Shown: in pieces, positions 43,092 through 50,200 of the stretch
How positions within the stretch are numbered: the stretch's first letter is position 1
Layout: every line of letters begins with the position of its first letter
From: Pseudoduganella rivuli
GTDB lineage: Bacteria; Pseudomonadota; Gammaproteobacteria; Burkholderiales; Burkholderiaceae_D
NCBI RefSeq assembly: GCF_009674485.1
Contig: NZ_WKJJ01000003.1
Coordinates: 124,001-188,000 of the forward strand
DNA length: 64,000 nucleotides
Direction: 5' to 3'
Notes under the pieces: generated by a model
What the model was told of the DNA's origin: nothing
Database searches by the model: none
The model's input: the letters and a program-made list of their open reading frames with translations, nothing else
Position numbers and translations under genes: made by a program

Positions 43092-44024
43092 ATGGACCAA
43101 TTGAAAGCCATGGAAATCTTTGCCGAAGTGGCGCGCCTGCGCAGCTTTTCCGCGGCCGCGCGCAAGCTGGGGCTGACGCGCGCCATGGTCAGCAAGCAGG
43201 TATTGCTGTTGGAAGAAAAATTGCAGGCGCGCCTGCTGCACCGCTCCACCCGCGAAGTGAGCCTGACCGACGTCGGGCAGGCTTACCTGGAGCCATGCAT
43301 GGCGGCGGTGGCGCAGGCGCGCGAAGCGGCGCGCGCAGTGTCCCGTGTTGTGGCGCATGCCGGAATGGGGTTGGCGGGGCCGCTGCGCATCCAGGCGCCA
43401 TCGAGCTTCGGCAGCCTGTGGCTGTCCGGCGCCGTGGCGCGCTTTGCCGCGCCGCATCCGCAACTGGCGCCCATGCTGTACGTGGATGACGCGCTGCTCG
43501 ACCCGATTGCACATGGCTTTGACTTGACGATCCGCGTGGGCGGCATCCCGGACAGCCACGCACTGGCGCTGCGGCCGCTGGCGCCGTGCCACGGCGTGCT
43601 GTGCGCCAGTCCCGCCTACCTGGCGAAAATGGGACGCCCGCAGGATCCGGACGAGTTGCACCGCCACCGTTGCCTGCACTTCAGCCATTTGACGGATGGC
43701 GCCACCTGGCGTTTTGAAAAAGATGGCGTGCAGCGCGCGGTGCGCGTCGATGCCGCGTTCACGGCCAATAACGGCCTGGTGTTGCACCAGGCGGCGCTGC
43801 AAGGATTGGGGATCGTCTACAGCACCACCTTCCTCGCGTGGCAAGCCTTGCTCGACGGTTCGCTGGTGCGCGTGCTGGGCGACTGGTCGCTGCCGCTGAA
43901 CCACCTCAGCGCGCTGTACCCCGCCAGCCGCCAGCCCAGCCCGAAAGTACGGGCGCTGATCGATTTCCTGGTGGCGGAATACCAGCCGGTGCCGCCATGG
44001 GATAAAGCGTTGGCGGACCTTTAA
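43092..44024 (+). CDS. LysR-family transcriptional regulator
   Basis: A 310-residue regulator with an N-terminal winged helix (MEIFAEVARLRSFSAAARKLGLTRAMVSKQVLLLEEKLQARLLHRSTREVSLTDVG) and a periplasmic-binding-like effector domain of the CrgA/AaeR type (PLRIQAPSSFGSLWLSGAVARFAAPHPQL). ATG 43092 is used, since the domain begins right there; the upstream ATG 43056 lies in the repeat region. It is divergent from PhyH and probably controls it. The 3' end overlaps the convergent M29-like gene by four bases. Confidence 0.92.
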   Translation: MDQLKAMEIFAEVARLRSFSAAARKLGLTRAMVSKQVLLLEEKLQARLLHRSTREVSLTDVGQAYLEPCMAAVAQAREAARAVSRVVAHAGMGLAGPLRIQAPSSFGSLWLSGAVARFAAPHPQLAPMLYVDDALLDPIAHGFDLTIRVGGIPDSHALALRPLAPCHGVLCASPAYLAKMGRPQDPDELHRHRCLHFSHLTDGATWRFEKDGVQRAVRVDAAFTANNGLVLHQAALQGLGIVYSTTFLAWQALLDGSLVRVLGDWSLPLNHLSALYPASRQPSPKVRALIDFLVAEYQPVPPWDKALADL

Positions 44025-45067
44025 GGTTGCCAGGCGCCGTCGCGGTACACGGCCTGGTCGCCCAAATACACGGCTTCCGTCACGGCAAACACATCGACGT
44101 GGTAGCGCGCATCCTTGCGCTTGAATTGCGGCTTCTGGTATTGCCCGTGCTTTGCCCCCAGCGACAAATGGATGCCGCACATGCGTTCATAGGTGCCGAT
44201 ATCGTTGACCATGCAATCGCGGGAAAATGCGCGGTTCATGCCGAAGCCCAGTTCGCGCAGCCACACTTCGCCCTCGTGCTCGCGGATGATGGCCAGCATG
44301 TTGTCGAATTCCGGCGTGGAGTCGAGCGCACCGGTCACGCGGCCGTTTTCCACGATCATGGTGATCGGCTGTTCCGGCTTGTTGACGAGGAAGTGCGTGT
44401 CGCCGAACACGAACACGCGCACCGTGCCGTTGACCGCTTCCAGGTCTTGCGCTTCCGTGAACACTTCGCCGATGGGGAACTGGCCGCCGATATTGTTCAT
44501 GCCCGTGTAATCGCCGATATTGACCTTGGCGCCTTCCAGCGGGCTGTCGAAACGCAGCAGGGCGCCATTGCCGCTGTCGACCACGGCGTTGGGCGCGGCA
44601 TTGATGCGTTGTTGCAGCGCGCGTCCCACACCCCGGTAATACGCCGGGTCATAGGCCAGCGACGCGATGTAATGCAAGCCCTGTTCGCCCGGCATGCGCG
44701 ACAGGTGGATATGCTCGATGACCTTCAAGCCCCGCTTGAACAGTTCGATGCGCAACCGGTACGCTTCCAGCCGAAAACTGGTCGATTGCACCAGCACCAC
44801 GAGGTCGCGCGCGGCCAGCGCGGCGAAGGCCGCCAGCACGTCGTCCGGCGCCACCGTATCGAAATCGATAAAGCGGCCGTCCGGCAGCGCGCGCCGGTAT
44901 GCCGCTTCCAGCGTGCGGCTCAGTTCCGTGCGGCGGTCATATACCACCAGCGCCTGCTGGGCGGGGCCATGTTCCAGCGCCAGGCGCACGGTGTCGGCGA
45001 CATTGCGGGCCGCCTCGTCCGCCACCTGCGGCGGGAAGCTGGAATGAGAAGTATTACCGTCGGTCAT
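44021..45067 (-). CDS. Leucyl aminopeptidase (M29)/NicX-like metalloprotein
   Basis: A 348-residue protein with the metal-binding pattern of the M29 aminopeptidase T superfamily, which also includes 2,5-dihydroxypyridine 5,6-dioxygenase (NicX). Seen are FPIGEVF, a Glu-rich ELGFGMNRAFSRD, and the closing RYHVDVFAVT, matching the conserved IGE-F, E-G-G-N and H-D elements. It could be a peptidase or a ring-cleaving dioxygenase; the sequence does not settle this. It is tail-to-tail with the LysR gene. A ribosome site before ATG 45067 is weak. Confidence 0.75.
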   Translation of the reverse strand: MTDGNTSHSSFPPQVADEAARNVADTVRLALEHGPAQQALVVYDRRTELSRTLEAAYRRALPDGRFIDFDTVAPDDVLAAFAALAARDLVVLVQSTSFRLEAYRLRIELFKRGLKVIEHIHLSRMPGEQGLHYIASLAYDPAYYRGVGRALQQRINAAPNAVVDSGNGALLRFDSPLEGAKVNIGDYTGMNNIGGQFPIGEVFTEAQDLEAVNGTVRVFVFGDTHFLVNKPEQPITMIVENGRVTGALDSTPEFDNMLAIIREHEGEVWLRELGFGMNRAFSRDCMVNDIGTYERMCGIHLSLGAKHGQYQKPQFKRKDARYHVDVFAVTEAVYLGDQAVYRDGAWQP

Positions 45068-45246
45068 GTTGCGTTTTTCAGCCAGAAACTATCCATTATA
45101 AAGGTGGCGGTCGTCCCGCCCGCCCGGCCCGGGTGTTTATTCTTGTACGGCGCAAAAGCCCGCTGTAGAATCGTTGAGATATAGCCGAACGGAAACATTT
45201 TCAATAGATTCAGATTCGGCACTGACCATACAGCGCGGAGGGAGCG

Positions 45247-45729
45247 ATGGCAACAAAGAAGGGACAGGAGACGATGCAGGAAAAAGGGCAGGACTTGCCC
45301 CTGGAGCGGCCCGATGAACCGGATGGCCGCGCGGCCCTGTTCGTGCCGACCGCCAGCATCAAGGAAGACGTGTTGACGGCCGTGCGCCTGGGCGCGGCCA
45401 TCGTCGGCTTCGGCAACCATGACCGGACCCTGACGATTTACTATGAAAGCAACCGTTTTTCCGAACCCACGCTGGTCAAATGGGAACAAAAGGCGCGCAA
45501 GGCGTTCGAGCGCCTGTTCGACAACCTGCCCACCACGTCGAAGATGACGGCGAAAATGGACCATTTCGAGCAGGTCGGCTATATCAGCAACAAGGGCATC
45601 ACGATCCGCCGCATGGAAAAGCTGCGCGGCTGGCTGGAACAATCCGATGCGCTGGAAACCGCGCCGGAAACCGAAGTCATCACGTGGGCGCCGCCGCCTC
45701 CGCCGAAAAAAATCGTTGCCGACGATTGA
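45247..45729 (+). CDS. Hypothetical protein with proline-rich C-terminal tail
   Basis: A 160-residue soluble protein with GGAGGGAG before ATG 45247. Low-complexity charged start, then a compact domain (LTAVRLGAAIVGFGNHDRTLTIYYESNRFSEPTLVKWEQKARKAFERLFDNLP) and a tail with six prolines then KKIVADD. No known family recognised. It is not obviously linked to the downstream Cache gene, which has its own FNR-like box. Confidence 0.65.
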   Translation: MATKKGQETMQEKGQDLPLERPDEPDGRAALFVPTASIKEDVLTAVRLGAAIVGFGNHDRTLTIYYESNRFSEPTLVKWEQKARKAFERLFDNLPTTSKMTAKMDHFEQVGYISNKGITIRRMEKLRGWLEQSDALETAPETEVITWAPPPPPKKIVADD

Positions 45730-45734
45730 ACTGT

Positions 45735-45748
45735 TTGATTTGCGTCAA
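45735..45748. promoter_or_regulatory. FNR/ANR-like box upstream of the Cache gene
   Basis: TTGAT-TTGC-GTCAA differs from the FNR consensus at one base. It lies roughly 40-45 bp upstream of a likely start near 45783-45786 (TGTAGA at 45774-45779 as -10), the spacing expected of an activated class II promoter. Confidence 0.5.
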
Positions 45749-45844
45749 TCAGGTTGATTGAGCAGTGACAAAATGTAGAGTTGCTCCAAGGCATGTGTTA
45801 AGGTTTTCTTGCAGGAAATCTCATACCTATCTTGGAGAAAGTAC

Positions 45845-46327
45845 ATGAAGCAACTTCGCACGCTGTTTGCCGCTTTTCTCACGCTGTGCCTGGCCGTTGC
45901 CGCATCGTCGGCGCTGGCCCAGGAAACCCACCGCGGCACCGCCGATGAAGCGGTGGCGATGGTGAAGAAAGCGGGTGCTTACCTGGAAAAGAATGGCCGT
46001 GACAAGGCCGTCGCCGCCTTCAACGATCCGAAGGGCGAATTCATCAAGGGTGACCTGTACGTCTTCATGTTCGGCATGACGGGCGACCAGCAGGGCGTGG
46101 CGCTGGCGCACGGCCAGAACCCGAAAATGGTCAACAAGAACCTGATGGAACTGAACGCAGGGGGCGTGTACCCCATCAAGGAATTCCTGAAGATCGCCAA
46201 CAGCCCGGCCGGCAAAGGGTGGGTGTCGTACAAGTGGCCCAATTCCATCAGCAAGAACATGGAAGACAAGTCCACGTACATAGAAAAATACGGCGACGTC
46301 CTGATTGGCGTGGGTGTGTATAAATAA
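45845..46327 (+). CDS. Secreted single Cache domain protein
   Basis: A 160-residue exported protein. ATG 45845 follows TTGGAGA. The signal peptide ends SSALAQ. The mature part is one Cache domain (ADEAVAMVKKAGAYLEKNGRDKAVAAFND, GEFIKGDLYVFMFGMTGDQQGVALAHGQNPKMVNKNL, WVSYKWPNSISKNMEDKSTYIEKYGDVLIGVGVYK), the extracellular ligand-binding module normally fused to chemoreceptors and kinases. Here it stands alone, as in many Proteobacteria, and probably acts as a soluble periplasmic sensor. A strong hairpin terminator follows. Confidence 0.88.
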   Translation: MKQLRTLFAAFLTLCLAVAASSALAQETHRGTADEAVAMVKKAGAYLEKNGRDKAVAAFNDPKGEFIKGDLYVFMFGMTGDQQGVALAHGQNPKMVNKNLMELNAGGVYPIKEFLKIANSPAGKGWVSYKWPNSISKNMEDKSTYIEKYGDVLIGVGVYK

Positions 46328-46356
46328 GTTCCCCGCCGCTTCCACACGCAGCACAA

Positions 46357-46387
46357 TACGCCCCGCCCCGCGGGGCGTAGTCTTTTC
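46357..46387 (+). terminator. Hairpin terminator after the Cache gene
   Basis: TACGCCCCGC, a three-base loop and GCGGGGCGTA (46357-46379) are followed by TCTTTTC. A ten-base perfect stem 30 nt after the stop isolates the six-gene cluster downstream. The remaining 46388-46564 shows no gene. Confidence 0.8.
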
Positions 46388-46564
46388 AGGCATGAGGTGG
46401 ATCATCCCGGTTGTTTGATCCCCGTTTATACCTTCCAAACGGCAATTCATCCGTATTCCAGCCCGATATCACCCGGCAGCGGGTGGCATCGGTTATGATG
46501 GAAAGTGCAACACGGGCCCGCTTTCGACGGGCGCGTGGCTGGCAAGACTTGAACGAGCGCATAC

Positions 46565-48157
46565 ATGGCATACAGATGGGAGACTTCCGACAGCGTCTGG
46601 CTGGAGGATGAACGCAAACGACAATTCGAACTGGCGCAAAGCCGGGGCATCAGCCGCATCGAGTGGCAAGCCCACGCGCGCGGCCGCCTGCCCGACGTGG
46701 CGCAATTGCTGGGCGCTTCGCTGCCCGCCTGCGGCCATGGCGACATTTATCCCGAAGGTTTTGTCTATTGCCCCGAGTGCGGCGCGCCGCTGGCCATGCA
46801 TGGCGGTGGCGACCGCCTGCCGCCATGGTGGGGACCGTCGACCGCGCCGCTGCCGGCCGATGCGTATCCGTTGCCGAAATACCTGCCATTGGGCTTGCCG
46901 CTGACGGCGCAGCCGCTGGCCGCTACCCTGGAAACCCGCAAGCCGGAACCGGAAGTGGGTGCGCCCGACGAAAAAATGGCCGCGCCGCCCAATGCAGTGT
47001 GCGTGTTTGCCGCCGGCCACTTCGGCTATGCGGCGCAGCGCCTGCTGGCGCTGGCGTACACGCGCAACGTGCTGCAATACTGGGATCCACTGGCGCGCCG
47101 CTGGCATTTGATGGCGGCTGAAGAACAGACGGCCGACCTGTCGTTTACGGCGTCCGCTTATGCGTGGCTGCCGGCCGTCGCCGGGCAGCGGGGCGAAGTG
47201 GGCATCGTGCCGGGCGCCCATGGACTGGCCCGGTTGATCGTCAATCCCGTCAATGAAAGCTACCGCACGGAGACGGTGCTGTCCGCGCCGCTGGCCAGCG
47301 CGCCCGGCATGGCGGCCGGCCGTATCGCGTGCCTGCTGGCGACGCCGGCCGGCGTGCGCCTGTGGACGGCCAATGCCGAAGGCGCCGATGGCGAAACGCT
47401 GGACATCGCTGCGGTCGCCGTGCATGCCGGCGCCATGGCTGCAGGCGATATTCCCGATCCGGACGAAGACGCCACTGAATCCGCCGCCACGCCCGTCGCT
47501 ACGCACGTCCCCATTCCCGCCGCCGGGTGGTCGCGTCCCGTCTGCTATGACGGCAAACTGGTGTGGCTGCACGAACTGGGTGAAATCTGGTGGCGTCCCG
47601 GCAGCGCGCCGCAATGGCTGCCGTGGCCATCGGGCTGGACGCCGCGCCTGCAATTCGGCGGCCCGGTGCGCAGCCGCGACGGCCGCCTGTGGCTGATCGG
47701 CCATGACGGCCAGCGCTATTCGTACCGTGAACTGGGTGCGGTGCGCGCGCAGATCCAGCCGCTGGATGGCGCCCGGCTGGGCTTTTGCACGTTGCTGTTC
47801 CGCCGTGGCCACCAGGTCAAGGATGAACCGTGGGCGGTGGAAAACGTGGAAGACCAGGGCGGCGCGGACGAGCTGGTGTTGCCGCTGCTGGAAAACGCCA
47901 GTTCCACGCGCGAACAGCCGACCGGCCTGGTGCTGCGGGTGGAAGCGTATTCCGGCAAGGCCGAAGCGGCGCTGCAAGAGGCGGTGCTGCCGCGCGTGCT
48001 GATCGAATGGGTAGGCCAGCGCAACGTGATCCTCGATGAAGCGGTGCGCCTGAAACAGCCCGCCGATTGCCAGCCCTTTGTCTACGATAACTGCCTGTGG
48101 CTGCACCACCCGTCGTGGAACGACGTGCGCGGCTGGCGCCTGGAACCCCAATCATGA
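46565..48157 (+). CDS. Zinc-ribbon/beta-repeat protein of the tubulin-like cluster
   Basis: First gene of the six-gene unit, 530 residues, no signal peptide or membrane segment. After a helical start a zinc-binding ribbon is seen (Cys56, His58, then CPEC at 69-72, in CGHGD and FVYCPECGAPL). The rest is rich in Trp, Pro and Gly with recurring short beta motifs (VLQYWDPLARRWHLM, GKLVWLHELGEIWW, RDGRLWLIGHDGQRYSY, DNCLWLHHPSWNDVRGW), suggesting a beta-propeller. No known family recognised. Its stop overlaps the vWA-like gene by four bases. Probably a cytoplasmic scaffold for the cluster. Confidence 0.75.
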   Translation: MAYRWETSDSVWLEDERKRQFELAQSRGISRIEWQAHARGRLPDVAQLLGASLPACGHGDIYPEGFVYCPECGAPLAMHGGGDRLPPWWGPSTAPLPADAYPLPKYLPLGLPLTAQPLAATLETRKPEPEVGAPDEKMAAPPNAVCVFAAGHFGYAAQRLLALAYTRNVLQYWDPLARRWHLMAAEEQTADLSFTASAYAWLPAVAGQRGEVGIVPGAHGLARLIVNPVNESYRTETVLSAPLASAPGMAAGRIACLLATPAGVRLWTANAEGADGETLDIAAVAVHAGAMAAGDIPDPDEDATESAATPVATHVPIPAAGWSRPVCYDGKLVWLHELGEIWWRPGSAPQWLPWPSGWTPRLQFGGPVRSRDGRLWLIGHDGQRYSYRELGAVRAQIQPLDGARLGFCTLLFRRGHQVKDEPWAVENVEDQGGADELVLPLLENASSTREQPTGLVLRVEAYSGKAEAALQEAVLPRVLIEWVGQRNVILDEAVRLKQPADCQPFVYDNCLWLHHPSWNDVRGWRLEPQS

Positions 48158-49695
48158 CCAACGTGACCAGTTGGCCCAACATGCCATTGCGCGCAAGGCA
48201 AGCGGCGGTGGCGGCACTGATATTGGCGGCATCCACTGCCACCCAGGCCGCCTCCCACGTCTTCCTGGTACAAAACTCCGGCTGGATGGAAGCGTTCTAC
48301 ACCGACCCCGCGTCCCAATACAAGCCGCTGGTAACGGAAGTGGTGCTGGCCGCCGTCCAACCGGGTGACGCGCTGGTGCTGGCGTCGTTCAACCAGTCGC
48401 TGCCTGGCGCGCCGTCGCCGAAAGCGCTGCTGGCCGCCAAGGTGGACAAGCATTCGCAGCGCACGGCGGTGCAGGGCGCGCTGGCCGGACTGGGCGTGGC
48501 GAAAAAGCCCGGCAGCACGGCGCTGGCCGATACCGACCTCGGTGAAGCCGTCAGCAGCGCGATCGGCACGGCGCTTGGCAACAAGGCGGGACTGGTCTGG
48601 CTGTTCACCAACAACAAGAACAGCCCGAACAACGACCAGGCCACGTCGCGGCGCAACCGCGAATTCTATGAATTGATCCACCATGGCGCCAACATCAAGA
48701 AGGCGCTGGCGTTCCCGCTGCACATGCCGGTCAAGGGCCGCTACAGCGCCAACGGCTTGATGATTTACGTGTTCGCCATCGGCGACGAAGGCGCGCGCGA
48801 CCTCGATGCGCTGATGCGTTCCGGCCGTTTGCAGCAAGTGGTGACGGAAACCCCGGCGCGGTTGAAACCGCTGGACCAGGACACGGTGCGCCTGACGCCC
48901 GTGAAAGTCGAGAACGTGCCCGGCGTGGCGTTTTCCACGCAAGCCAATGGCGTGCTGCGCGCCGATATCGACGCCGGCACGCAGGGGGCGACGGCCAACC
49001 GCGCGCAGTCCAGCAGTGCGGCCCGCATCGGCTGGCGGCTGGAAAACACCATGTACCCGTACACCATCACCAGCGCGCGGCTGGAAGCGCGTTCGCTGCT
49101 GGCCGGTGCGCAAACGCCGATCCTGCTGGGGGCGGACGCCGTCACGGGCCTGGCGCCCGGCAAACCGCAGCCGCTGTCGTCCGCCATGCAATTGCCGGTC
49201 GCGCACTTGCCCGGCAAATGGTCGCTGGCGGCGGTGAAGGCGGCCGGTTCCGCCGCCGTGCTGCCGGGGGCGATTGAAGTCACGCTGTCGGAACAAAAAC
49301 TGGAATTGTCGCAAGCGTTCCGCCAGCGCATGGCCAGCCTGTTCCCCGGCGATCCGCTGCCGGATATCTTCACGCCGCCGGAACAGGTGCAGGGTTCACG
49401 CGCTGTGCTGCCGCTGGAAGTGCGCATCCGCTATGGCGTGGCGCCGCTGATCGGTTTGCTGGGCGGCGCGGCCGCGCTGCTGGCCGCCGCCGTGGCGCTG
49501 GCCATGGCCGCCACGCGCACGCGCAAGGTGTGGGTCACGGTGGAAGGGGAGCCACGCACGGTGCACGCGAAACCGGGCACGGTGCAGCCGCTGCACGACC
49601 GGGCGGGCAACAAGGTGGCGGATTTGAAAACTTCGATGTTTGGAACCACATTGACGGACGTGCGCCAGGGCGCACAGGTCCGGTTAGGAAAATAA
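48154..49695 (+). CDS. vWA-like membrane-anchored protein with degenerate MIDAS
   Basis: A 513-residue protein with a signal peptide (about 33 residues, ending TQAAS), a vWA-like domain, a beta-rich middle and one membrane helix near 428-455 (LIGLLGGAAALLAAAVALAMAAT). A cytoplasmic tail of about 55 beta-type residues follows. The first vWA strand reads HVFLVQNSGWMEAFY, where the metal motif DxSxS is replaced by QNSGW; later vWA-like elements are GDALVLASFNQSL and GLVWLFTNNKNSPNND. A metal-independent binding role is likely. ATG 48154 overlaps the previous stop (ATGA). It would place a periplasmic sensor or partner-binding head opposite the tubulin-like protein. Confidence 0.75.
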   Translation: MTNVTSWPNMPLRARQAAVAALILAASTATQAASHVFLVQNSGWMEAFYTDPASQYKPLVTEVVLAAVQPGDALVLASFNQSLPGAPSPKALLAAKVDKHSQRTAVQGALAGLGVAKKPGSTALADTDLGEAVSSAIGTALGNKAGLVWLFTNNKNSPNNDQATSRRNREFYELIHHGANIKKALAFPLHMPVKGRYSANGLMIYVFAIGDEGARDLDALMRSGRLQQVVTETPARLKPLDQDTVRLTPVKVENVPGVAFSTQANGVLRADIDAGTQGATANRAQSSSAARIGWRLENTMYPYTITSARLEARSLLAGAQTPILLGADAVTGLAPGKPQPLSSAMQLPVAHLPGKWSLAAVKAAGSAAVLPGAIEVTLSEQKLELSQAFRQRMASLFPGDPLPDIFTPPEQVQGSRAVLPLEVRIRYGVAPLIGLLGGAAALLAAAVALAMAATRTRKVWVTVEGEPRTVHAKPGTVQPLHDRAGNKVADLKTSMFGTTLTDVRQGAQVRLGK

Positions 49696-49705
49696 CAGGA
49701 TAAAA

Positions 49706-50188
49706 ATGAAAGAACAAAACGACATCCAGCTGGCGCAAGCCAACACCGACCCGGGCTTCAAGATTCCAGGCAGCGACCAAAAACCGGCCAGCGCACCGGC
49801 CGGCTCATCGGCCAGCGCGCCCGTGCTGTCGGATACGCCGCCGGCGCAGCCAGGCACGCCGATGGAAGTGGCGCCGGTGCAGGGCGCCCCGGCCACCGAT
49901 ACGTCCACGCGCGACGTGGCGGTGGGCGGCGCGATTTTCCTGGTGTTGCTGGTCGTGTTCTTCTTTGCCCGCAATGCGTATGCGAACCACCTGGTGCGCC
50001 GCCGCGTGGCGCCATCGTCGGCCGATACGGCGGGCTGGCTGATGTTCTTCGGCCTGTCGTTCCTGTCCGGCGCGCTGGTGCTGGCGATTATCAATTCCAG
50101 CAAATTCCTCAGCCTGGCCGTGACGGGCACGCTGCTGCTGGCAGGCGTCGGCGCGCTGGCGGGCGCCTTCTTCACCGGCCGCCGTTAA
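49706..50188 (+). CDS. Three-helix inner membrane protein of the cluster
   Basis: A 160-residue protein. The first 70 residues are disordered (Pro, Ala, Ser, Gln). Three membrane helices follow (AVGGAIFLVLLVVFFFARNAY, GWLMFFGLSFLSGALVLAIIN, LAVTGTLLLAGVGALAGAFF) with basic loops RRRVAPSS. No family recognised. It lies 10 bp after the vWA-like gene and 12 bp before the tubulin-like gene, so it is probably the membrane linker of the complex. Confidence 0.75.
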   Translation: MKEQNDIQLAQANTDPGFKIPGSDQKPASAPAGSSASAPVLSDTPPAQPGTPMEVAPVQGAPATDTSTRDVAVGGAIFLVLLVVFFFARNAYANHLVRRRVAPSSADTAGWLMFFGLSFLSGALVLAIINSSKFLSLAVTGTLLLAGVGALAGAFFTGRR

Positions 50189-50200
50189 TTCAGGAGAACC

